A DNA stretch of 64,000 bases from Lacinutrix neustonica. GTDB lineage: Bacteria; Bacteroidota; Bacteroidia; Flavobacteriales; Flavobacteriaceae. The translations under genes were made by a program, and so were the position numbers. The DNA lies in contig NZ_CP113088.1 in the NCBI RefSeq assembly GCF_026625145.1, forward strand, positions 372,001-436,000. Direction: 5' to 3'. The notes beneath the pieces are model-generated. The model searched no databases, was not told the DNA's origin, and worked only from the letters and a program-made list of their open reading frames with translations. Each line of letters opens with the position of its first letter. Position 1 is the stretch's first letter. This document shows, piece by piece, positions 9,127-19,330 of the stretch.

Positions 9127-11424
9127 ATGAAAGTCTGTATTGCCGAAAAACCATCTGTCGCAAGAGAAATTGCAGCCGTTTTAGGGGCCAACACGAAGCG
9201 TGATGGCTACTATGAAGGCAATGGCTATGCAGTAACCTATACCTTTGGGCACTTGTGCACCCTTAAAGAACCCAACGATTATAAACCCTATTGGAAAAGC
9301 TGGGATTTAAATAACTTACCCATGCTTCCCGAACGTTTTGAAACCAAAGTATCAAAAGATTCCGGAATACAAAAGCAATTTAAAATTGTAAAAAGTTTAT
9401 TTGATAAAGCCTCAGTGGTTATAAACTGCGGTGATGCTGGTCAAGAAGGAGAACTCATACAACGCTGGGTCCTTAACCAAGCCAATTACAAAGGAGAAGT
9501 ACAACGGCTTTGGATTTCGTCTTTAACGACTGAAGCCATTAAGGAAGGGTTTAATAATTTAAAACCCTCAGCTAATTACGACAACCTCTATTACGCAGGC
9601 TTTTCTCGTGCCATAGGCGATTGGCTATTGGGAATGAATGCCACACGGTTGTATACGGTAAAACATGGGGGTTACAAGCAAGTGCTTTCTGTTGGTCGTG
9701 TGCAAACGCCTACGTTAGCAATGTTAGTGAATCGCTTTAAAGAAATCGAAAACTTTGTACCACAACCCTATTGGGAATTACAAACCTTATATCGAGACAC
9801 CTTGTTTAGTTACGAAGAGGGGCGGTTTTTAAAAATGGAAGATGGTGAAAAGCTAGCCAACATTGTTAAAGAACATGATTTTGAGATTGTTTCGATTACC
9901 AAAAAGAAAGGCAATGAGTATGCGCCAAAACTCTTTGACCTCACCGGGTTACAAGTGTATTGCAATACGAAATTTGGCTTTTCGGCAGATGACACGCTAA
10001 AGATTGTTCAAAAATTATACGAACAGAAAGTGGTCACCTACCCTAGAGTAGATACAACGTTTCTACCCAATGATGTGTATCCAAAAGTATCAGGCATTTT
10101 AAAACATTTAACAAACTATGCCACCTTAACAGCTCCTGTTTTAGCTAAGAAAATAAAAAAGTCGAAAAAAGTCTTTGACGATAGTAAAGTGACCGATCAC
10201 CACGCCATTATCCCAACCGGCGTTCAAATGAATTTACAGCACAACCAGCAACTGGTTTTCGATATTATCACACGCCGATTTATTGCAGTGTTTTATGACG
10301 ATTGTAAAGTCTCCAACACGACCGTAATTGGTAAGGCCGAAAAGGTGAACTTCAAAACGACAGGGAAAGAGATTTTAGAGAAAGGCTGGCGCGTGGTGTT
10401 TGAAACTAAGGAGACTGCAAATAAAAAGGAAACCGGGATACTCCCCACCTTTGTAAAAGGTGAGAAAGGCCCGCATGAACCTTCTTTTTTAGAAAAACAA
10501 ACCAAACCCCCGAATCAATATACAGAGGCATCCCTCCTACGCGCTATGGAAACCGCAGGAAAACAAGTCGATGATGATGAGCTGCGCGAAATAATGAAAG
10601 AAAACGGGATTGGAAGACCCTCTACGCGAGCCAATATCATTGAAACTCTATTTCGTAGAAAATATATTAAGCGTAATAAAAAGCAAGTCATACCAACAGC
10701 TACTGGTATTCAATTGATTGACACCATTCAAAACGAATTGTTAAAGTCTGCTGAATTAACCGGGAAATGGGAAAAACAATTAAAAGACATTGAAAAAGGT
10801 GAATTTAGTGCGGCTAGTTTTATTAAACAAATGAAGCACATGGTGGACCGCTTGGTCTATGAGGTGCGCAGTGAAACCAAAAAAGCAAACATTTCTGCAG
10901 TCAATAATAAACCGGTAACCGCAAAGAAAAAACCAGCGAGTAAAGCTGCTGGAATTGCATCTGAAATCTGTCCGAAGTGTAAAAAAGGGTCTATTATTAA
11001 AGGAAAATCGGCATATGGATGTTCTGCTTTTAAAGCCGGTTGTAATTTTGTAATGCCGTTTAAATTTGAAGGCAAATCGATTTCTGAAAGGCAATACATC
11101 CGTTTGCTGCAAAAAGGATCTACGGTAAATTTAAAAGGGTTTAAAATAAATGAGAAGTCTTCTGAGGGCTTGATTCGTTTTAACGATCATTTTCAGTTAA
11201 AATTTGAACCTAAAAAAGGAAAAACGAAAATCCAAAACGCTCCCGGAGAGAATGCCTGTCCTAAATGCAAAAAAGGCACGATCATAAAAGGAAAAACAGC
11301 CTATGGCTGCAGTGACTATCAACAGGGCTGTGATTTTAGATATAGCTACGAGGCTATTCGTGCAAAAGCTAACGGGCAACCCTTAACCAAAGTCTTAGTA
11401 CATTCTATTTTAAATGGTAATTAA
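9127..11424 (+). CDS. topB: DNA topoisomerase III (type IA)
   Basis: A 765-residue type IA topoisomerase. The TOPRIM domain begins KVCIAEKPSVAREIAAVLGA and carries the acidic triad region CGDAGQEGEL near residue 100. The domain with LSVGRVQTPTL is followed by the active-site tyrosine motif VTYPRVDTTFLP near residue 300. The C-terminus carries two copies of a four-cysteine zinc-ribbon repeat, CPKCKKGSIIKGKSAYGC and CPKCKKGTIIKGKTAYGC, near residues 618 and 708. Members decatenate and relax negatively supercoiled DNA. The frame is intact. The stop codon overlaps the start of the next gene (TAATG), indicating an operon with the pseudouridine synthase. Confidence 0.92.
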   Translation: MKVCIAEKPSVAREIAAVLGANTKRDGYYEGNGYAVTYTFGHLCTLKEPNDYKPYWKSWDLNNLPMLPERFETKVSKDSGIQKQFKIVKSLFDKASVVINCGDAGQEGELIQRWVLNQANYKGEVQRLWISSLTTEAIKEGFNNLKPSANYDNLYYAGFSRAIGDWLLGMNATRLYTVKHGGYKQVLSVGRVQTPTLAMLVNRFKEIENFVPQPYWELQTLYRDTLFSYEEGRFLKMEDGEKLANIVKEHDFEIVSITKKKGNEYAPKLFDLTGLQVYCNTKFGFSADDTLKIVQKLYEQKVVTYPRVDTTFLPNDVYPKVSGILKHLTNYATLTAPVLAKKIKKSKKVFDDSKVTDHHAIIPTGVQMNLQHNQQLVFDIITRRFIAVFYDDCKVSNTTVIGKAEKVNFKTTGKEILEKGWRVVFETKETANKKETGILPTFVKGEKGPHEPSFLEKQTKPPNQYTEASLLRAMETAGKQVDDDELREIMKENGIGRPSTRANIIETLFRRKYIKRNKKQVIPTATGIQLIDTIQNELLKSAELTGKWEKQLKDIEKGEFSAASFIKQMKHMVDRLVYEVRSETKKANISAVNNKPVTAKKKPASKAAGIASEICPKCKKGSIIKGKSAYGCSAFKAGCNFVMPFKFEGKSISERQYIRLLQKGSTVNLKGFKINEKSSEGLIRFNDHFQLKFEPKKGKTKIQNAPGENACPKCKKGTIIKGKTAYGCSDYQQGCDFRYSYEAIRAKANGQPLTKVLVHSILNGN

Positions 11425-12064
11425 TGTCCTTCAACACGTTTCGCGCGTGCCACAACAACTCTTTTAATCTAAACCAATCAGTGAAGCCCTTGGAGCATCA
11501 ACATTTCAAAATCTATAAGCCTTATGGCATGCTTAGCCAGTTCGCGAGTAATTCTACACAACAGAAACGCAAACGTTTTTTAGGTGAGCTTGATGCATTT
11601 CCGAGAGGGTATTATGCCAATTGGAAGATTAGATGAAAAAAGTGAAGGGCTACTCTTATTAACCACAGATGGTAAATTGAGTGATTATATTAATTCCAGC
11701 GGCATAGAAAAAGAATATTATGCTCTAGTAGATGGGGTCATTTCTGAAGAAAAAATAAAGACATTACAACAGGGTGTAGAAATTGGTTTTGATGGTAAAA
11801 AGTACCGAGACCAAACCGTGTCAGGTCTTTAAATTGAAAGAAGCGCCTCAATTTCCGGAGCGCTCAAAAAAAATAAGGGACGCACGTCATGGACCAACCT
11901 CATGGGTTTCCATCACACTTACCGAAGGGAAATTTAGACAAGTACGCAAAATGACCTCTGCAGTAGGGTGTCCCACACTACGTTTAGTAAGGGTGCGTGT
12001 GGGCTCTATTTTATTAAAGGATATGCTGGTAGGCACAGTAGAAGCCATAGATATTCATATTTAA
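11424..12064 (+). CDS. rRNA pseudouridine synthase, RluE/RsuA family, frame broken twice
   Basis: Restored length is 212 residues. The catalytic aspartate lies in IGRLDEKSEGLLLLTTDG. The C-terminal signature LTEGKFRQVRKMTSAVGCPTL is typical of the RluE branch (23S U2457 in E. coli). No S4 domain precedes the catalytic domain, which also fits RluE. Both frame breaks are CCGG sites read as CCGAG: at 11601-11605 (restores FPEGIMPIGRL) and at 11805-11809 (restores KKYRTKPCQVF). Removing both inserted A bases gives 639 coding bases. The gene overlaps topB by one base. Confidence 0.82.
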
Positions 12065-12108
12065 GATGAATTTATGGTTTTCAAGAGTTGCAAGTCAATA
12101 AATCTGAG

Positions 12109-12116
12109 TAGTTTTG
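12109..12116 (+). promoter_or_regulatory. Promoter of the MscS-family gene (-33/-7)
   Basis: TAGTTTTG matches the TAnnTTTG -7 element. A TTG lies at 12088-12090, an 18-base spacing, and the ATG follows 19 bases after the box. This is one of the better promoter matches in the window. Confidence 0.6.
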
Positions 12117-12134
12117 CACTAAATTGAAATCGTT

Positions 12135-13381
12135 ATGCAAGAGCAAATATCCTGTTTTTTTTATGATTACTATATAAGCTTCGGATTCACTGAATTTTCG
12201 GCGAAGTCTCTAAACATGGTAACATTATTGCTAATTGCTTTTATTCTTGTTTATACGTTAGACCGCATTATTAGAAAAATTTTACGCGCACTTTCTGAAC
12301 GTATTGCAAAACACACCAAGTCGCCATTTGATGATTTATTGCTAGCCAATAAAGTGCCTAGAAATGTGGCTCATATTATCCCCCTAATGATAGCATTAAA
12401 GTTACTGCCTATTATTTTTGTGGATTTTGAGTATATAGAAATTCCTATCCGTAAAATTTTACAAGTCGTTTTTATAATTTTAACCCTTTGGATTGTACGC
12501 AGTATTTTACATACTCGGAAGACTACTTTAAAACCTTACCGCGGTTACGTGATAAACCTATAGATAGTTACATCCAAGTGTTTATGATCTTTGCTTGGGT
12601 TGCAGGTATGTTTGCTGCGGTTGCCGTTTTTAGTAATGTTTCGCTTTTGAAATTCATTACTGGTTTTGGTGCCGCTTCGGCCATTATTTTACTCATCTTT
12701 AAAGACACTATTTTAGGTTTTGTAGCCAGTATACAAGTGTCTATTAACGACATGGTGCGTATTGGCGACTGGATTACATTCGAAAAATATGGCGCCGATG
12801 GTGATGTTACTGAAATTAACTTGGCGACTGTAAAAGTTCAGAACTTTGATAATACCATTACAACCATTCCTACCTATGCCATGATTTCAGATTCGTTTAA
12901 GAATTGGCGGGGCATGACCAATTCTGATGGTAGACGTATTAAAAGACACATGCTCATCAAGCAATCGTCGATTAAATACTTAACACCGGAAGATGTGGAA
13001 CGGTTAAAAGAAATTGAAGTTATTTCAGATTACCTTACTACAATGCAAAATAAAATAAGAAGACAAAATAATGCCCTCAAAGTAGATAAGTCTTTGCTTA
13101 TAAATGGTAAAAACATGACCAATATTGGTGTTTTTAGAAAATTTATCCAAACCTATTTAGAGCAACATTCTGCCATTAACAATAACATGTTGCTTATGGC
13201 TAGACAATTGCAGCCAACAGCTCACGGCATTCCTCTAGAAATCTATTGTTTTAGTAAGGACAAACGCTGGGAAAATTACGAATACGTGATGTCCGATTTA
13301 TTTGACCACTTCTTAGCAGCGGTACCTTATTTTGAGTTGGAGCTTTTCGAGTTGCAAAATGCCATAAGCCATACCGATTAA
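12135..13381 (+). CDS. Mechanosensitive ion channel, MscS family, frame broken once
   Basis: Restored length is 415 residues. Three or four N-terminal membrane helices precede the pore-lining/beta-domain block GAASAIILLIFKDTILGF...VSINDMVRIGDWI, and then the GDVTEINLATVKVQNFDNTI signature of the MscS beta domain near residue 225. Members open on membrane tension and release solutes during osmotic downshock. The frame breaks at 12515-12518 (ACT-CGGAAGAC). Adding one C (CCGG) restores HTPEDYFKTLPRLRDKP. The C-terminal domain (about 280-415) is soluble and similar to YbdG-type channels, to which this may be closest. Confidence 0.82.
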
Positions 13382-13425
13382 TCCCTCATGTTTTTTAAAA
13401 GTTAATTTATAGTTAATTTGATTTC

Positions 13426-13443
13426 AGTATTAATAGTAATACT
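13426..13443. promoter_or_regulatory. Inverted-repeat operator before the TetR gene
   Basis: AGTATTA-ATAG-TAATACT is a perfect 7-bp inverted repeat with a 4-base centre. It ends three bases before the TATATTTG -7 box and lies 28 bases upstream of the regulator's start codon. A palindrome inside the promoter of a TetR-type gene is the usual place for an autoregulatory operator, and binding there would block polymerase. Confidence 0.7.
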
Positions 13444-13445
13444 AT

Positions 13446-13453
13446 TATATTTG
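13446..13453 (+). promoter_or_regulatory. -7 box of the TetR-secretion operon
   Basis: TATATTTG is an exact TAnnTTTG match, 18 bases before the regulator's ATG. A TTTG lies at 13417-13420, but the 25-base gap is longer than the usual 18-21, so the -33 element is uncertain. Confidence 0.65.
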
Positions 13454-13470
13454 CAATCAAATTTATTATA

Positions 13471-14148
13471 ATGAAATATTTACTTTCAAACTTAACCATA
13501 AATATTAATGAAAAGATATATTTAAAAGACCCTGAATCTTCAGAGTTAGGAAAACGGATCATTCAGCATAGTATTCTTCTAATAGATACCATTGGGTTTG
13601 ATGCCTTTACATTTAAGAAATTGGGTGTTAAAATTGGATCCAATGAAAGTTCTATTTACCGCTACTTTGAAAGTAAGCATAAGTTACTACTCTACTTGAC
13701 CTCTTGGTATTGGACTTGGCTTGAGTATCAATTAGTATTGTCTACAAATAGTATAGACAATAGAATATCTAAATTAGAAAAAGCGATAGATGTATTGAGC
13801 CAAACAACAAATTTAGACTCTTCCTTTAGCCATATTGATGAGATTATATTAAAACGAATTGTTATTAATGAATACTCAAAATCTTACTTAACAAAAGAAG
13901 TCGATAGCGAAAATAAAGAAGGGTATTTCTCTGTTTATAAGCGCCTGGTTAATAGATTAAAGGATATGATTGTTGAAGTAGATGCTTCATACAAATATCC
14001 GTTAACCTTAGCCAGTACCGTTATTGAAGGGGCTATGCATCAACATTTTTTAAAAGCGCATTTTCAATCCATAACAGAATGTAATACCACACTTCAACCT
14101 AAGGATTTTTTTAAAGATTTAATATTTAATGTTTTAACTACAAAATAG
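13471..14148 (+). CDS. TetR/AcrR family transcriptional regulator
   Basis: A 225-residue protein with an N-terminal helix-turn-helix of TetR type near residues 25-70 (LIDTIGFDAFTFKKLGVKIG followed by SSIYRYFESKHKLLLYL). The long helical C-terminal domain presumably senses a ligand. Its stop codon abuts the ABC transporter start, so it heads the secretion cassette. An 18-base palindrome overlaps its promoter and is the likely operator, so the cassette is probably autorepressed and induced by an unknown signal. The frame is intact. Confidence 0.83.
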   Translation: MKYLLSNLTININEKIYLKDPESSELGKRIIQHSILLIDTIGFDAFTFKKLGVKIGSNESSIYRYFESKHKLLLYLTSWYWTWLEYQLVLSTNSIDNRISKLEKAIDVLSQTTNLDSSFSHIDEIILKRIVINEYSKSYLTKEVDSENKEGYFSVYKRLVNRLKDMIVEVDASYKYPLTLASTVIEGAMHQHFLKAHFQSITECNTTLQPKDFFKDLIFNVLTTK

Positions 14149-15814
14149 ATGGCGAAAAATGTAATCAACGCATGGCAACGTTTAATTGGCCTGCTTAAAT
14201 TAGACCGGAAAGACATACGACAAATTTTCTTTTACGCCATATTCGCTGGATTGGTAAGTTTATCTCTTCCTTTAGGTATTCAAGCGATTATTAATTTACT
14301 TCAAAGTGCACAAATTAGCACTTCATGGATTGTCTTGGTTGGACTAGTAACCTTAGGGGTTGTGTTTGTTGGTGTATTACAACTCATGCAAATACGTATC
14401 ATTGAAAATGTGCAACAAAAAATATTTACAAGAGCATCGTTTGAATTTGCTTACCGTTTTCCAAAAATGAAAATGAGTGGGTTGAGTGGTTATTATCCGC
14501 GAGAATTAGCCAATCGGTTTTTCGATACACTAACAGTACAAAAAGGATTGTCTAAGATTTTAATAGATTTTCCTGCGGCCCTATTACAAATCATTTTCGG
14601 ATTAATGTTATTATCCTTTTACCATCCCTTTTTTATTATTTACGGATTTTTCTTACTTATACTAGTGTATGTCGTTTTTAAATTCACGGCTAAAAAAGGA
14701 CTGGAAACCAGTTTGGAAGAATCTGACAACAAATATAAAGTGGCGCATTGGATACAAGAAATTGCGCGTTCCATTTTAAGCTTTAAACTCTCAGGAAAAA
14801 CCAGTTTGGCCATGGAAAAAAATGATAAGTTAGTTGCCAAATACTTAGAAACACGAGAAAATCATTTTAGAATTTTAGTGATTCAATTTATTCAACTTAT
14901 AGGCTTTAAAGTATTGGTGACCGCGGGACTGTTAATCATTGGGGGCTTATTGGTTTTAAACCAAAGAATGAATATTGGTCAATTTGTGGCCGCTGAGATC
15001 ATCATCCTTTTAGTTATTGCTTCGGTAGAGAAATTAATTCGGGATTAGAAACGATATATGATGTGTTAACGTCCATAGAAAAATTAGGTAAAATTGTAGA
15101 TAAGCCACTAGAATCTCAAAACGGTGAGATTTTAGAAGACAATAGCGCCCCCTTAACTATTGAGTTAGATGAAGTGTCGTTTACTGTTCCCAATCGTGAT
15201 GCTCCAATTATAGATAATATTTCCTTAACAATTGAACCCAAACAAACACTATTAATTACAGGCCAAAGTGGCTCGGAAAGTCAAGTTTATTAAAACTTAT
15301 TGCTGGTTTAATTGCACCCACCAAAGGCAAAATTTATGTGAACAATAAATCATTACTTGGCATTAATTTAAACTCTTATCGCTCTCAATTGGGGCAAACA
15401 CTAACCGAGGAAACACCTTTTGAAGGCACCTTATTGGAAAATATCACCTTTGGGGATAAAACTATAACTACAGATCAAGTGATAAGTGTGATAAAAAATG
15501 TAGGATTAAAAAATTTCGTAAAAGAAATGCCTACGGGGCTACAAACCATACTATATCCCGAAGGCAAGGAAATTTCATATACCATTTCGAAAAAAATCAT
15601 GTTGGCTAGAAGCATTGTGAGAGCCCCTAAACTCCTATTACTAAAAGAACCCTTAGATCAATTTGAAACCAGTGAAGCCAAACAAATCATAGATTTTTTA
15701 ACAGACAAATCACACAACTGGACACTTGTCGTGGTGAGCCAAAATGAACTATGGAAACAGAAGGCCAATAAGATTGTGATTTTAAACGATGGACAAATAA
15801 TTAACACGAAATAA
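14149..15814 (+). CDS. ABC transporter, membrane plus degenerate ATPase domain, frame broken twice
   Basis: Restored length is about 555 residues. Residues 1-300 form an ABC exporter-type membrane domain with about five or six helices. Residues 350-555 form the nucleotide-binding domain with Walker [13 protein letters not shown] once the break at 15274-15277 is repaired (TCCGGA read as TCGGA). A second break at 15039-15043 (ATTCGGGATTAG) lost one base, and CTGG restores KLILGLETIYDVLT. The ATPase is unusual. The LSGGQ signature is replaced by ISYTISKK, Walker B reads LLLLKEPLD (Lys for Asp), and the switch histidine region reads VVVSQN. Genes for HlyD and TolC partners follow directly, so it probably powers or gates a type-I-like exporter. 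Confidence 0.78.
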
Positions 15815-15815
15815 T

Positions 15816-17165
15816 ATGTTAAATATTTCAGATAATAAATTAAATACTAAAGTTGATATATCGCATTACGAATCTTCAAAAAGAGCTTTTGGTAAATCAC
15901 ACTATAAAAATTTTAATAGGTTATTATTACTATTCGCCGTACTCTGCGTGATTATATTGTTTTTGCCTTGGACACAAAACATTACTGCCAATGGAGCCGT
16001 GACCACATTAACACCCGATCAAAGACCGCAAAGCATTCAATCTCCCATTCCAGGACGCATTGAAAAATGGTATGTAAAGGAAGGGGATTTTGTGAAAAAA
16101 GGAGATACGATTCTTTTTGTTTCTGAAGTTAAGAATGATTATTTCAATCCAGATCTTGTAAAACGAACTGGCGAGCAAATTCAATCTAAGAATTTTTCGG
16201 TAGAAAGCTATGGCTCAAAAGTTAATGCCTTAGACAACCAAATTGCCGCACTCCAAAGAGAACGCCTTTTAAAGTTAGAACAAGCTAAAAACAAACTGTT
16301 ACAGAGCAAACTTAAAGTAAAGAGTGATAGCATCGATTATGAAGCCTCTAAAACCAATTTAAACATCGCCGAAAAACAATTTTCCCGCATAGAAACCTTA
16401 CAAAATGAAGGGTTAAAATCGGTAACCGAGGTGGAAGAAAAAAGACTAAAGCTTCAGGAAACTCAGGCTAAAATAATCTCTTTAGAAAATAAATATCTAG
16501 CCGCTAAAAACGAGGTGCTAAATGCTGAAGTAGAAATAAATCGCATTCAGGCAGAATATATTGACAAAATCTCTAAAGCGCAAAGTGATAAATTCACGGC
16601 TAAGTCAAATCAATTTGATACAGAAGCACAAGTCTCAAAATTAGAAAATGACTATGCCAATTATGAAATGCGTCGTGCGATGTATTACATCAAAGCACCT
16701 TTAGATGGTTATATAAATAAAGCCATAAAGACAGGGATTGGTGAAAGTTTTAAGGAGGGAGAACGCTTGGTTGGTATCATGCCTGCAAATTATGATATAG
16801 CAGTAGAAACATATATTAAACCCATAGATTTACCATTGGTACACCTAGGAGAAACTTTTAGAGTGCAATTTGATGGCTGGCCGGCTGTTGTTTTTAGTGG
16901 TTGGCCCAACGTGTCTTTTGGCACCTATGGCGCTAAAGTAGTAGCCATAGAAAGTTTTATTAGTGATAATGGAAAATTTAGAATCCTGTTGGCGCGAGAT
17001 GAGACCGATTATGCATGGCCTGAAGCTATTCGTGTCGGATCTGGTGTAAAAGCACTTGGTTTATTAGATGATGTACCCATTTGGTTTGAACTGTGGCGAA
17101 AACTTAATGGCTTCCCTCCTAATTATTATCAACCACAGGGGGAACTAAAAAAAGACTCGAAATAA
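15816..17165 (+). CDS. HlyD-type periplasmic adaptor protein
   Basis: A 449-residue membrane fusion protein. One membrane helix lies near residues 34-52 (LLLLFAVLCVIILFLP). A biotinyl-lipoyl half-motif follows, QSPIPGRIEKWYVKEGDFVKKGD, near residues 72-95. A long coiled coil occupies about 125-285, and the second lipoyl half and beta-barrel domain (YIKAPLDGYINKAIKTGIGE) begin near 290. Such adaptors bridge the inner-membrane ABC transporter and the outer-membrane channel. The gene sits one base after the ABC gene and directly before the TolC gene, so the three form one export unit. The frame is intact. Confidence 0.88.
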   Translation: MLNISDNKLNTKVDISHYESSKRAFGKSHYKNFNRLLLLFAVLCVIILFLPWTQNITANGAVTTLTPDQRPQSIQSPIPGRIEKWYVKEGDFVKKGDTILFVSEVKNDYFNPDLVKRTGEQIQSKNFSVESYGSKVNALDNQIAALQRERLLKLEQAKNKLLQSKLKVKSDSIDYEASKTNLNIAEKQFSRIETLQNEGLKSVTEVEEKRLKLQETQAKIISLENKYLAAKNEVLNAEVEINRIQAEYIDKISKAQSDKFTAKSNQFDTEAQVSKLENDYANYEMRRAMYYIKAPLDGYINKAIKTGIGESFKEGERLVGIMPANYDIAVETYIKPIDLPLVHLGETFRVQFDGWPAVVFSGWPNVSFGTYGAKVVAIESFISDNGKFRILLARDETDYAWPEAIRVGSGVKALGLLDDVPIWFELWRKLNGFPPNYYQPQGELKKDSK

Positions 17166-18593
17166 ATGACAACATTTAATACTAACGTGCTTTATTTATT
17201 ACTTCTAACCTCGGTTATGGTATTTGGCCAATCAGAAAATAGTGGGTTAAAACAAGAATTGTCTTTTGAGGAATATTTGGCATATGTAAAAGCACACCAT
17301 CCAGTAATGAAACAAGCAAACTTAACCCTAAGCATGGGGGAAGCTAGCTTGTTAAAAGCACGAGGTGGTTTTGATCCAAAAATTGAAGTCGATTATGACC
17401 GAAAAGCATTTAAGAAGACAACATATTATGATCAACTTAATGCTGCTTTTAAAGTCCCTACTTGGTATGGCATCGAGTTTAAAGCCAATTTTGAAGAAAA
17501 TTCAGGCGCCTACCTAAATCCAAATCTAACCGTTCCTGATGGAGGCTTATACAGTGCGGGTGTTTCATTTTCATTAGCACAAGGCTTTTTAATCAATGAA
17601 CGTATGGCTGCCTTAAAACAAGCCCGTTTTTTTAGAGATCAAACGAAAGCAGATCGGGAGTTACTAGTAAACAACCTTATTTTTGAAGCGAGTACCGCTT
17701 ATTTTGAATGGCTAGAAGCGACTAACGAGCAAAATGTTTATGAGGCATTTCTTCAAAATGCTTCTACCCGATTTAAAGCCGTGGAACGCAGCGCGGCATT
17801 AGGAGAAAAGGCTATGATAGAGGTTACTGAAGCCCGCATTATATTAAAAAACAGAGCACTTAATCCGGAAGAGGCATCACTAAAAAGGAGAAAAGCCGCA
17901 TTAAAAGTGAGTAACTATTTGTGGTTAAATACGATTCCTCTAGAAATACAAGACTATGCGATTCCTGTACTTCCCGCAAAACAAAATCTAGAAAACTCAT
18001 TGGTGTTAGCGGGTATCACAGATACCATTGCCTTGTTGGACAACCATCCTAAATTATTAAGTATCGATGCGAAAATTGGTGGATTGACCATAAACCGCGC
18101 GCTCAAACAAAATAAATTATTACCAAAAATAGATTTAGAGTATCATTTTTTATCCTCACAATTCGATGAGATCAACGCCTTTAACACCTCAAATTATAAA
18201 GCCTTTGTAAATGTTAGCTTTCCAATTTTATTGCGAAAAGAACGTGGGGATTTAAGGCTGGCGAATTTAAAATTAAATGAGGCTAATTTTGAACGCAAGA
18301 CTATAGCACTCAACCTGAAAAATAAAATCAATGCCGTACAGGCAGAAATACAATCACTAGCAAAACAAAACCTGCTTATAAATGACATTATAGAAGATTA
18401 TGAAACCATGGTGGCAGCTGAAGAGCGCAAGTTTTTTCTTGGAGAAAGTTCTTTATTCCTAATCAACGCTCGAGAACAAAAATTAATTGATGCACAAATT
18501 AAAGATAACACACTTAAAATAAAAGAATTCATTGCTATAGCGCGCTTGTATAATATATTGGGACGTTCCTTAGAGCCAGTAACTAATAATTAG
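17166..18593 (+). CDS. TolC-family outer membrane efflux/secretion protein
   Basis: A 475-residue outer membrane factor. The signal peptide (NTNVLYLLLLTSVMVFGQ) ends near residue 18. The mature protein opens with the family motif LSFEEYLAYVKAHHPVMKQA and contains two repeated alpha-helical/beta-strand halves. The second half begins near residue 290 (HPKLLSIDAKIGGLTINRAL). It forms the trimeric exit duct for the ABC-HlyD pair encoded immediately upstream. The start codon directly follows the HlyD stop. The operon ends before the terminator at 18721. No substrate gene is adjacent. The frame is intact. Confidence 0.87.
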   Translation: MTTFNTNVLYLLLLTSVMVFGQSENSGLKQELSFEEYLAYVKAHHPVMKQANLTLSMGEASLLKARGGFDPKIEVDYDRKAFKKTTYYDQLNAAFKVPTWYGIEFKANFEENSGAYLNPNLTVPDGGLYSAGVSFSLAQGFLINERMAALKQARFFRDQTKADRELLVNNLIFEASTAYFEWLEATNEQNVYEAFLQNASTRFKAVERSAALGEKAMIEVTEARIILKNRALNPEEASLKRRKAALKVSNYLWLNTIPLEIQDYAIPVLPAKQNLENSLVLAGITDTIALLDNHPKLLSIDAKIGGLTINRALKQNKLLPKIDLEYHFLSSQFDEINAFNTSNYKAFVNVSFPILLRKERGDLRLANLKLNEANFERKTIALNLKNKINAVQAEIQSLAKQNLLINDIIEDYETMVAAEERKFFLGESSLFLINAREQKLIDAQIKDNTLKIKEFIAIARLYNILGRSLEPVTNN

Positions 18594-18720
18594 AACCAAA
18601 GCATGGGCTATTAATACTACCAAGAGGCCTGTTAGTGTTGTGCCGCCATTATTAATTGAAAACAATGAAATTCACTTAGTCCTTAAATAAAGGCGCTTAG
18701 AATTTATGTAGGGATCGCAA

Positions 18721-18758
18721 AAAAAAACCTCAATTAATTGATAATTGAGGTTTTTTTT
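18721..18758. terminator. Bidirectional terminator between the TolC and cold-shock genes
   Basis: AAAACCTCAATTA pairs with TAATTGAGGTTTT around ATTGA, with a T-run on each strand. It separates the plus-strand secretion operon from the convergent minus-strand cold-shock gene. Confidence 0.92.
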
Positions 18759-18775
18759 ACAAATTAAAAGTAAGC

Positions 18776-19229
18776 TTATATTTTCTTAACACGAACGGCA
18801 TTTAAACCTTTCATACCTTTTTCCAATTCAAACTGTACTTTGTCATTCTCTGTGATTTCATCTATTAAACCACTCACGTGACAAAAATATTTTTCAGAAT
18901 CTTCAGCATCAATGATGAAACCAAAACCTTTTGAAGAATCGTAAAAAGAAACTTTTCCTTTTCTAATAGGGTCTTGTTACGGCAAATCTTCTTTTTTAGG
19001 CACGCCTAAAACAATATTATCTGCTTTAACTTTGATTTTATCTTCTCGGATCCGGCGGAGTATCTACCAGGTTGCCATTAAAGTCTACATAGGCAAACTG
19101 AATGCCATCTGTTCCGTTTTCTTCTCTTTCAGCCTTTCGAGCCTCCATCTTCTTTCTCTTGTCCTCCTTCTTCTTAAGACGCTTTTTTTCTTTTTCTAAT
19201 TTGTTAAATGTCTGTTGCGACTTTGCCAT
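18776..19229 (-). CDS. Cold-shock domain protein with lysine-rich N-terminal arm, two lesions
   Basis: Restored length is 150 residues. Residues 1-40 are a highly charged Lys/Glu arm (KEKKRLKKKEDKRKK) and residues 40-90 a linker. Residues 90-150 form a cold-shock OB fold with RNP1 KGFGFI (KVSFYDSSKGFGFIIDAE) and the family ending GMKGLNAVRVKKI. Members bind single-stranded nucleic acids. There are two lesions. At 19045-19049 CCGG reads CCGAG (restores DPEDKIKVKADN). At 18977-18982 the coding strand reads CCGTAA, an in-frame stop in EDLP-*-QDPIRKGKV where family members have Glu. The start at 19229 gives MAKSQQTFNKLEK. Confidence 0.83.
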
Positions 19230-19330
19230 TCTTTTTTAAGTATATAATTTAATTATTGCCGGAATTAGCAAAAATTTTTGTAAAAATACGAATTTGGATT
19301 GATATTTTAAAGAAAATATTAAAGTTTAGG

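Noticed and set aside
11424..12064. Programmed ribosomal frameshifting
   Set aside because: The breaks lack slippery heptamers with downstream structures, go in both directions, and affect unrelated genes at the same tetranucleotide.
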